From Tetraselmis striata (lineage: Eukaryota > Chlorophyta > Chlorodendrophyceae > Chlorodendrales > Chlorodendraceae), in contig VCJN01000690.1 in the NCBI GenBank assembly GCA_006384855.1, positions 107,001 to 171,000 of the forward strand: DNA of 64,000 bases. The letters are read 5' to 3'. This document shows positions 35,701 through 42,113 of the stretch, in pieces. The notes under the pieces were generated by a model, which did no database searches, was not told the origin of the DNA, and worked only from the letters and a program-made list of their open reading frames with translations. Made by a program: the position numbers and the translations under genes. Within the stretch, counting starts at the first letter, position 1. The number at the start of each line of letters is the position of its first letter.

Positions 35701-37370
35701 GTAGGCTCCGCGATGATGTCTGCAAACTCCATAAGGGACTCCTTGAGCTCCTCAGTCCACTCGGTCGACTGGTCCGTGCGCAGCTCAGCTACCGCATCGA
35801 ACACCTCGCGTACCGCAACAGCAAACAGTTCCTCGCCGCGACTCTTCCTCAGCTCCTTCGCCATCTTAGCCGCGTCCAGATGGTAAACCGTCGTAGGTAC
35901 TGTATACTGTTCCGCTGTAGCAATGTGTTGTCCAGTCTTCCGGTGTTTGATAATTTTAGCAGTCCAGTCAATGTCAGGATTAACTGTTTCCAGCCAAGGT
36001 TGTCCGAGAATGATGTCGAATTTCTCCAGGTCTGTAATTATAGCGTCCAATTTATAGTCGAAAGCTCCTACGGTGAGTACTTCGCTCCTCAGCCGTTTGG
36101 TACTGGTACTCATACTGCCGTTTGCCAGTTTTATACGGTGTTTTCCTCCGGATACTGTAGGGCACTGATGCAATTGCACCCATTCGGTACTCGCAAAATT
36201 TTCGGTTGCACCAGAGTCCACCAGTATTTTACAGTGTCGTCCTCGCAATTCGCCAGTAATAGTCAGCAGTCGGGTACCACTCGGTGAAGATACGTTGCAC
36301 AAACGCGATGTGGAGTCTTCGCCAGGTAGTCGGACGTTACGGTTGACATATTCATCAATTTGTTCGCCGAAGCTTTCGTACCGTAGTGGGTAGCGTACTG
36401 TCTCCGTCTCCAGATAACCCGTACTTCGTGCCTCCAATAATTTCTTCCATGTTGTCCATAGTGCACGGTTCAAAGGGGTTTTCGCAGGTACAGTATTACG
36501 ACGAGCGCGATACAGGTATACAGGACACCGGTTGTCTCCCGTTCGCTGAGTGCCGAGGTACCGTAGATTGCTCTCCTGTACCCGGTACCCAGTTTGCTCG
36601 AGTAATCGTCGTACTGCTGTTGTCTCCGGCGTCGCGTCCGTGTCGCCGCGCTTGCCTTCTGGAAACCGAATCAGTCCGCTGTCTTCTACAGTCAGAAGCA
36701 CTCGCCTTCCATCGGTTACTAGAACCTTCGAGTGCGTCCACTCAGGCTTCGGTGGGGTTCTCAGGTGCTGCGGTAGAAACCGTACGCCGGCGCCATCGTC
36801 AGCGTAGATCTGTGTCGCCCATCGAGTGGGGCCAACATCTTGTCTCGCACCTTCTATGCCATCGTTCGTTGGACACGTAAACACAGAAGTCTCCGCTGGC
36901 AACTCATCCACCAGACGAAAATTTCTCAGTAGTCGAAACCACGGCTTACGCGACCATTTTGGGACCACAATAATTGCTCGTAGATGCGGATGCAATAACT
37001 TCTGTCGAAGGTAGTGGCCCAAAAATTCTTCAATTCGGTCATACGGGGCATTTAGCCAAATACGCCGATATTCTCCGAGATCCTGTTCCTGAAATGGGCG
37101 CGTCGGACAGCAAAAACTACCAGAAACTTGAGAATTCAGGCCGTCATTATCGCAAGCTCCGTCCAGGTCGCAGGGTCCGTATTTCTTCGTGTACTCGTGA
37201 AATAATTCGCGATGTACCATCCAGTCGCTGAAATCCTTGTGGAGGAAATCAGGCCTCAGTGTCGTTCGAGGATACGAGGGCTGTACTTCTGTAGTCTCGC
37301 GAGCCGTTTTAGGGGACAGTCCTTCACCCTGTCGCGCGCCGCGCGCGGCCGACTCACGTCTTAGTTTCCC
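32775..37370 (-). CDS. pol: Gypsy Pol polyprotein with N-terminal methyltransferase-like and Nudix-like domains
   Basis: Open frame of 1481 codons from ATG 37220, and open further upstream to the frameshift site at 37370, so it is probably made as Gag-Pol. Domains, numbered from 37220: a Dam-like segment (about 1-118, PCDLDGACDN and WLNAPY), a Nudix-like segment (about 162-240, GDTDATPETTAVRRLLEQTG), aspartic protease DSGAT (335-339), reverse transcriptase with YLDD (678-681), RNase H with YTDAS (827-831) and DHDTL, integrase with an HHCC finger (His 1043, His 1050, Cys 1080, Cys 1083) and D1113, D1173, E1209, and a C-terminal chromodomain (about 1410-1465, LFRVRWAF and EDTWEP). All core retroviral-type catalytic residues are present. 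The two N-terminal domains are unusual for this family. NAPY differs from the usual N/D-PP-Y, and the Nudix box has RR and EQ where RE and EE are expected, so their activity is doubtful. Confidence 0.9.
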   Translation of the reverse strand, partial: GKLRRESAARGARQGEGLSPKTARETTEVQPSYPRTTLRPDFLHKDFSDWMVHRELFHEYTKKYGPCDLDGACDNDGLNSQVSGSFCCPTRPFQEQDLGEYRRIWLNAPYDRIEEFLGHYLRQKLLHPHLRAIIVVPKWSRKPWFRLLRNFRLVDELPAETSVFTCPTNDGIEGARQDVGPTRWATQIYADDGAGVRFLPQHLRTPPKPEWTHSKVLVTDGRRVLLTVEDSGLIRFPEGKRGDTDATPETTAVRRLLEQTGYRVQESNLRYLGTQRTGDNRCPVYLYRARRNTVPAKTPLNRALWTTWKKLLEARSTGYLETETVRYPLRYESFGEQIDEYVNRNVRLPGEDSTSRLCNVSSPSGTRLLTITGELRGRHCKILVDSGATENFASTEWVQLHQCPTVSGGKHRIKLANGSMSTSTKRLRSEVLTVGAFDYKLDAIITDLEKFDIILGQPWLETVNPDIDWTAKIIKHRKTGQHIATAEQYTVPTTVYHLDAAKMAKELRKSRGEELFAVAVREVFDAVAELRTDQSTEWTEELKESLMEFADIIAEPTDLPPEREFDFEINLESDEPPKERTYRMSPAELQEVRSQLEELLAKGWIRPSKSNYGAPILFVRKKDGTLRMCVDYRKLNDLTKKDRTPLPRIDELLDSLHGATIFSTLDLYKGYHQVRIKPEDIHKTAFRTHYGLYEYCVLPFGLTNAPAGFQTMMNRVLSPYLGKFCVVYLDDVLIYSKTAEEHLEHIRLVLRELQRHHVHIKLSKCSFGRTSVEFLGHIVEAGQIKMDPRKVEAVQQWPVPKTVKDVRGFLGLAGYYRKFIHNFAAIAAPLHDLTKNQPEFVWTPRADAAFRALKDAMVRAPVLSIPDTSADARYTLYTDASGFAVGAVLLQDQGSGLRPVAYHARKMNKHEVHYPVHEQELLAVRDALIKFRCYLDGAAGFTVITDHDTLRHFFRQRDLSTRQVRWLQVFAPYQRHMDIVYKRGAANHADALSRRPDLKDALQKLDLLNNWSEDEADCEINSVLFAMESRLQADNKFYDEIKTAYDSDEYLKSRKALPSWLVRHSNGLLYAYGSRLYVPNVADLRQRALYELHDAPTAGHPGGRRLLARTVELYWWPRMKQTVTNYVRRCPTCQRTKAARHKPYGLLQPHDVPSRPFEVISLDLITDLPECQGYDSVVIFVCLLSKRVIVEPTTKTVTAEGLAEIMHRSVFRHFGLPAKLISDRDPRFMSEFWQNMFKTMGTKLNISTAFHPATDGQTERTNQTWEQVLRCYVHPLHDDWVNHLTNVEFAINVAQSTSTTMSPFKATLGFEPTTPATTQLATEPTRALPEHVKYVHELHRFAHDCVLEAQTRMQTAANRKRLPVPFKTGDRVKLKASHLKFIQQPCAKLRDRYVGPFVITEQISPVAFRLQLPAGVRVHDVVHASMLEKWYDDPDQPAKSERVPIVHDANRFHVQDILDVTFNNNGTGLLFRVRWAFPYNVPSEDTWEPLRGVKHLDIFRSFLRSKPYRQFTESPDFIRFRNRYPSRVPSA
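37361..37370 (-). promoter_or_regulatory. -1 ribosomal frameshift site between Gag and Pol
   Basis: On the coding strand the end of Gag reads CCG GGA AAC TAA. The heptamer G GGA AAC (37370-37364) is a canonical X-XXY-YYZ slippery site and the Gag stop follows at once. Nine bases further on, a GC-only stretch (CGGCCGCGCGCGGCGCGCG) can form a stable hairpin. The -1 frame is open from here through the whole pol. Confidence 0.82.
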
Positions 37371-38521
37371 GGCCGGGTCTTTCTGGGTCGATATTCAGAA
37401 ATCTTCTTCTTCTTGCTCGGGCACGCGGACGCAACATGACCTTTCGCCCTGCAGATAAAGCAGCGACCTTCCTTCTTAAATCTCTCAAACTCCTCCTCGG
37501 TCAATCGCCGCGCCATCAACAGGTCGTCTTCTTGTTCTGTAGCTTCACCCTCAGCACTGCTGTAGTACTGCTCGTCGTCGTCGCCATCGTCGTCCATGAT
37601 GTTTAGGCGCTCGCGACGGATCTCGCGGTGCACATCTGTCTCCCGCTCCGCAGCTTCAACAGCCAGGGCTGCCTGTACAGCTTCTGCCAGGGTCTTAGGG
37701 TTTTTCAGGGCAACCTCCTTTCGAATATGGGGTTTCAGTCCGCGCTGGAAGTCATGTACATTATCTTCCTCGTGACGATGTGGTAACTCCAGTAGTTGCT
37801 CGCGGAAATAATTCGCGTACTTCTGTACTGTAGTCCGCTGTGTCGCGCGATCCAGATTGATACGAGCTTGCTTCGCCGGTGTACGTCCACAGAATTCGGT
37901 GATTAGTGCCGCCTCCATGTGCATAATACCGGTAAAACCGCCGCCAATTTCGTCGTGCGTACTCGCCACTTGCGCGTACCACCACTTGGATACAGGTCCG
38001 TGAAAATAGCCAGATGCCCAGTACACGCTACGAGGTTCCTCCGGGTTTACGTTGTGATATTTCAGGTAACCCCGTGCATGACGAAACCAGTTCCGTAGCT
38101 CGTCGATATTCGTAGTCGATAGCTTCTCGATCTTCGCTGGTTTCACATCGCTCGGCATGAGCCCAGGCATGTCGCTGGTCCGGGCAGAACGAAGCTGGTC
38201 TCGCATCTGCTACTCTACAACTCGGCTCCGGTTCACTCGGTCGTCGAAATGACTGAAGCCTTGTCGCACGTACTCGTCCAAGCGGCGAATCTCCGCCGTT
38301 GCCGCCGTTGTAGCTTGCGCTACATCTTGCATCTTCGCTTGCTCCGTCGACATAGTCTCGACTCGGTCGGCTAGTCGTTGAAGCATGCTCATCATGTCTG
38401 CGAGGGTCGGTTGCGTGCCCTCTTGACCTCCTTCGAGCGGAATCGGCTGTGCTTCGCCGGTAGTGGCCGCTACCGGAAAGCTTCCGCTGTCCTCAGGTGG
38501 TGTCTCTCCTGGTGTAGCCAT
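37361..38521 (-). CDS. gag: Gypsy Gag, frame interrupted by one in-frame TAG
   Basis: One continuous frame from ATG 38521 to TAA 37361, broken by a TAG at 38212-38210 and followed by CAG and an ATG at 38206. The first part (103 aa) is Pro/Glu/Thr-rich with a short coiled coil (LADRVETMSTEQAKMQ). The second (281 aa) is a typical retrotransposon Gag: helical capsid region (ELRNWFRHARGYLKY, WWYAQVAS), an acidic linker, and one zinc knuckle CFICRAKGHVASAC near the C-terminus. Because the element is young, the TAG may be a fresh mutation, a readthrough stop, or a stop-and-reinitiate arrangement (TAG-CAG-ATG). Packages the RNA into virus-like particles. Confidence 0.85.
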
Positions 38522-38539
38522 CTTTACGTCGCTTACCGC

Positions 38540-38560
38540 TGTCTAAGCTCCGAAACCAAG
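38540..38560 (-). other. Primer-binding site
   Basis: Directly after the 5' LTR on the coding strand: CTTGGTTTCGGAGCTTAGAC. TGGTTTCGGAGC matches the usual initiator-Met tRNA primer site TGGTATCAGAGC at 10 of 12 positions. Confidence 0.65.
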
Positions 38561-38973
38561 TGTTAGGCTCTAGCTTAAGCCTGTTCTTTAGGCCCTTTAG
38601 GATGCAGCGGAAGGATTTAGAAAGTATGGCCAATCTCTTCTGGTTACAGGGGTTCCTGGGTTATAGTTCTGTCTCTGAATTCTACCTAGTAGACTTGTCC
38701 GAGGCGGTATTTATACCCGCCGAGGTCATAGTCATACCTGTGCTATGTTAGCCGGGTGTCATGGGATACCCGTGCTGTGTTAGCCACGTAAGGCTTGAGT
38801 CAGAGAACTCTAGAGAATTCCAGAACAGTCCTCGGCCTTATACTACTAATATTTACGCCCGCAATACTAATATGTACAGCGACTCCGCGGATGCGTAGTC
38901 GTACTACCTTTGCGGGGAGTTATACCTGCTAGTATAGCAGAACATTATGGCTATAGGGAAATGGAGTATAACA
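38561..38973 (-). repeat. 5' LTR of the gypsy element (413 bp)
   Basis: Same sequence and length as 32276-32688, followed by the TSD GTCTG at 38974-38978. Confidence 0.93.
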
Positions 38974-39040
38974 GTCTGGTTTTGCCAGTCTTGAGCGAAC
39001 GGAGAGAGCGGTGGATTGACGGAGAAGAGGTAGCGCCAAG

Positions 39041-40617
39041 TCATGAAGGAGGCACTGGGAAGGCCACCGCTGCGGAGTCCTGTTGGACTTGGAAGTGGCG
39101 GAGGGGAGCGATGTGTCCAAAGAAGAACCACGCGCCAGGTGAAGGAAGAACGTTGGGGTCGATGTAGTCCAGAACGACGTCAGAGTTAGTGGCCCAACCG
39201 CCTTGGTAGCGAATGTGGGACAATGGTACTCCGATGGCGTTTGCTGCAGAGGCTGCGCCCTTGCGAAGACTGTGTGAAGTCCAGGAAGTGCCAGCAGGAG
39301 GGGGCGCGTTGACTAGACTGATGGCTGCAGACAGCCAGTCTGACATTGTAGCCGCAGTCCAAGGTTTTGACTGCTCGGCCGCAGTGACAACCCAGAAGTT
39401 TGATGTAGCCAAGCCAACAGAAACCGGGGGGACAGACTGGACGTTGTCGATGAAGTGGTGCAAGAGACGTGCCACTCGAGGGTGCTCGGACACTGGAAGG
39501 AGAAGTACGCGTAGGTCGTCGGGTCCCCGTCGGCTGGCGCGACCCTTCTCGCGGTACACTTGCAAGGTGATGTTGTAGGTGTCGACATGCACATCTCGCA
39601 CTCGACAGGAGACGCCAGTAAGGCCCCTGGCGAAGAACATGAAGTTGACAACCGAGGCCAAGAGGGCTCGGAAGTCGGGGTGGTACTCTAGGTAAGGAGC
39701 AGACACAATTAGCTCGGCCTTTGCGACGAAGCGGTAGGCTACATCCGCAGGCAGAGGGACACGCAAAGGGGCAGCGTCTAGCCGGCTAGCAGCATCAGGC
39801 CACGCCTTGCTGAAGTTAGGTGTAGACTGTCCTTGGCGATTGGGACGAGGTTGTGCAGCTCGAAGAACGTGTTGATTGCGGACAGGTAGGGTTGCAACGA
39901 CTTAGCTGCGATGTGCCCTCGCTCCCCGATCCAGGCAACATACCGAACGACAGTAGCAGTAGTCGCCTCTAGCGGGCTGATGTTCTCAGAGTCGTGGCAG
40001 AACTCCGCGAACTGAGACAGTCTGCCGGCGTAGCTCTTGAGTGTCTGAGCGCTGAGGGAGCTTGAGAGCAGGTCGAGCGTTCGCAGGCCCAGCTCGTCCG
40101 AGCCGAACGCCTCCTGCAGCCGGGATCGCAGTGACGCAGCCCACGGGGCGACAGCTGCGGGCTCGTCAATTACGTACGTGCGTCGTTTTACCGACAGAGT
40201 TCCACCAGTACGACTACTGTTCGCAAAGTACTCGGCAGCAGCGGTTAGGTTTCCGGCGGTTGGCCGGTAGGTGCTGGACGGGTTTGCAGTAGCTTCAGTA
40301 CGGGTTTGCGGGGCTAGGTTCAGGTAAGAGGGCCGCCCCGCGCGCCCTTCGCGCTCGTAGCGCTTGTCTCGTGCATAACGTACACGCGCGAAACTTGGTC
40401 GTTGCGAACCAGTTGTGACACGTAGTGTAACAACCAACGGACGCAGGGATGGGGTGGTAAGGAAGGCGGTTGGTTGAGCTGTGCAGATGTGCGGATGGTT
40501 GAGCCGCACTCGGCTGTAGCTGTAAGAAGCGCCGCACCGAGGAAGGTCTAAATGAACTCTGTAAGGTGGGGGGGTCAGGTCCTGACACAGGGCGCTCATC
40601 TCGCCGTTGCGCTGCAA
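39041..40617 (-). pseudogene. Tyrosine recombinase, one frameshift
   Basis: The N-terminal part (40617-39778) ends with a core-binding domain (SLSAQTLKSYAGRLSQFAEFC and YLSAINTFFELHNLVP). The catalytic part (39766-39041) has an Arg region (GVSCRVRDV), the HSLRKG box, GGW and the tyrosine in DVVLDYID, so the R...H-x-x-R...W...Y set appears intact. The two parts are in different frames. The break is at about 39778-39782 in GCCGGCTAGAC, where one extra C would give an uninterrupted AGLDAAPLRVP, so a 1-base deletion is the simplest explanation. The N-terminal 150 residues of the open frame look non-conserved and may be partly non-coding. Confidence 0.78.
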
Positions 40618-40693
40618 GGGTGCGTCTTGCGGCGGTCACCGAAAGGTGGCCTCGCAAAGCTCCCGCAGCTCCGGCGAAAGGCGCCCTACACCG

Positions 40694-41602
40694 TCACTCG
40701 TGCTCACCTTCGCGGCCACGCCCACGCCCGCCGCCACGTCCTCGCCCACGCCCGCGACATGCAGCTGCAGCTGCTACTCGGGCAGTAGCGGTCGCCTTTG
40801 CGCGGCTGGCAACGGTCGCCTCGAAGACACGACGCTCGTAGTCCTTCATGAGGTCCCCAAAAATCGCGGAACCCAGATGCTCCGAAGCATGCTGAACATG
40901 TTGGGCTCGCAGCACATCCAAAACACCTTGGTCACCGTGCACCCGCTTGATCTCATTTAGCCTCCGCAAGAAAGCTAGACGAAAACGAAACGCCTTGTCG
41001 ATGGCCTCGGCGTGATTCCGAGCTCTCGCGAGGTAGGGGGTGAAGTCCTGGTTAGCGGCAGGGACGTAAGGTAGCAGCTCGTCGAGAGCTACGAAAAGTG
41101 CGGCCATGTGGGCCCCGAAACACGACATCCACAAATACTCCTCCTGGGCCGGCAGACGCCGGTCGTCCTGCTTGAGGTACTCGTTCGTTAGGTCGGTGCT
41201 CAGGGGGAAGAGTCCAGGCACTCGGCTGACCGGTCGAACGGCCTCGTAACCAGACTCTGCTCTCTGCAGTAGCTCTGGCACCGCAAGGTAGTCGTCCTCG
41301 GCACTCACGGATTTTGCTCCGACACGGCCGCTCTGGGCTAGCTCTAGCAAGTCGGGGCGCTCTGCGGCTCCCCCGCTGCCTGTCGGCTGTCCCGCGAAGC
41401 GCTGCCCGGAGCCGGAGCCATGTGCCCCTTCCCCACCAACTACGCGATCACGAGCCGTCAGTTGTGCCACAGCTGTAGCCAACTCTCGCAGTAATGAAGA
41501 CTGGGCCCTCATATCTGCGTTCAGCGACTCCAACGTCGGCTCGGCGACGGGTTCTTCTCCATCTGGCATGGTAACGCACGGACGTACGGACGAGAATATC
41601 AC
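40694..41602 (-). CDS. Gag-like protein with RG-rich tail, 302 aa
   Basis: Intact frame. The N-terminus has a predicted helix (LNADMRAQSSLLRELATAV); the middle is helical with RLPAQEEYLWMSCFGAHMAAL; the C-terminus is an Arg/Gly tail (RGRGRGRGGGRGRGR) that would bind nucleic acid. Proteins of this layout precede the recombinase in some DIRS-type elements. No zinc knuckle is seen. ATG 41602 is the longest start; MPDGEE at 41569 is an alternative. Confidence 0.55.
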   Translation of the reverse strand: MIFSSVRPCVTMPDGEEPVAEPTLESLNADMRAQSSLLRELATAVAQLTARDRVVGGEGAHGSGSGQRFAGQPTGSGGAAERPDLLELAQSGRVGAKSVSAEDDYLAVPELLQRAESGYEAVRPVSRVPGLFPLSTDLTNEYLKQDDRRLPAQEEYLWMSCFGAHMAALFVALDELLPYVPAANQDFTPYLARARNHAEAIDKAFRFRLAFLRRLNEIKRVHGDQGVLDVLRAQHVQHASEHLGSAIFGDLMKDYERRVFEATVASRAKATATARVAAAAACRGRGRGRGGGRGRGREGEHE

Positions 41603-41682
41603 ACTCGGGTGGTGAGCCGGGTGTGGTCTTGAACAACCTGGGGTGACCTTGCTCGCAACTGGTTACGAGACAGTTTTTACAT

Positions 41683-41871
41683 CGCTGCGTGGAACGCAGC
41701 GAAAACTGGAAGATGGCAGGCTCAGCTGTTCTGGCTGCTTTTATGTCTACTCGTGCTGCACCCAAATAGGGCGCAACAACAGATGCCTAGTTCCCGTACC
41801 TCTGAGCAGCACTTGCAGCTAAAAAGCGGTTAGGTAAAGGAGGGAAACCCCATAAACTAGTTTAGATCATT
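41683..41871. repeat. Right-end repeat R, copy 2 (189 bp)
   Basis: Same length, orientation and ends as 32072-32260, including the CGCTGCGT-GGA-ACGCAGCG palindrome and a TIR copy with one mismatch. Confidence 0.85.
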
Positions 41872-42113
41872 CTATCCATACGGCACTAGTGCTGGTACGT
41901 CGGCGGGGGTGTGGATGCCGAGTTCAGCGCCCGGCCGGCAATGTGCACAACAGCCCACCTGGCACCGCAGCAGGACCGCGGAGGGCCCTCTGGCAGCACG
42001 CTGGGCCGCAGGTAAGGATTATCAATCAGTTGGCCTATCGAAGCCACTGCGGCAGTGGGAGCAAGCGCTCACCAACCTCGTGTGTCAGCAGCCGCTCCGC
42101 CGCAATAGCAAGC

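Larger units (their letters stand above)
32276..38973 (-). mobile_element. Ty3/gypsy LTR retrotransposon (chromovirus), structurally complete
   Basis: Two 413-bp LTRs (32276-32688 and 38561-38973, TGTTAGG...TATAACA) that look identical by eye, and a 5-bp TSD GTCTG at 32271-32275 and 38974-38978. Coding is on the minus strand, so the right LTR is the 5' LTR. Gag (38521-37361) and Pol (about 37370-32775) are in different frames joined by a -1 slippery site. The primer-binding site follows the 5' LTR and a polypurine tract precedes the 3' LTR. Identical LTRs imply very recent insertion. It sits exactly in the junction between the DNA transposon right end and the tyrosine-recombinase module. Confidence 0.95.
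38979..41682 (-). mobile_element. Tyrosine-recombinase module (Crypton-like or RT-less DIRS-like)
   Basis: Two minus-strand genes: a gag-like protein (41602-40694) and a tyrosine recombinase (40617-39041). There is no reverse transcriptase or RNase H between them, unlike intact DIRS elements. The module is flanked on both sides by copies of the 189-bp repeat R (32072-32260 and 41683-41871). On the left a 26-base sequence (TTTCAAAGTTGAGTC..., cut by the gypsy insertion) matches 31952-31977 of the adjacent transposon. Confidence 0.65.

Noticed and set aside
38210..38212. Alternative genetic code with TAG as a sense codon
   Set aside because: The lipid kinase and protein kinase genes end in TAG at positions expected for their families, so the standard code is the better assumption.
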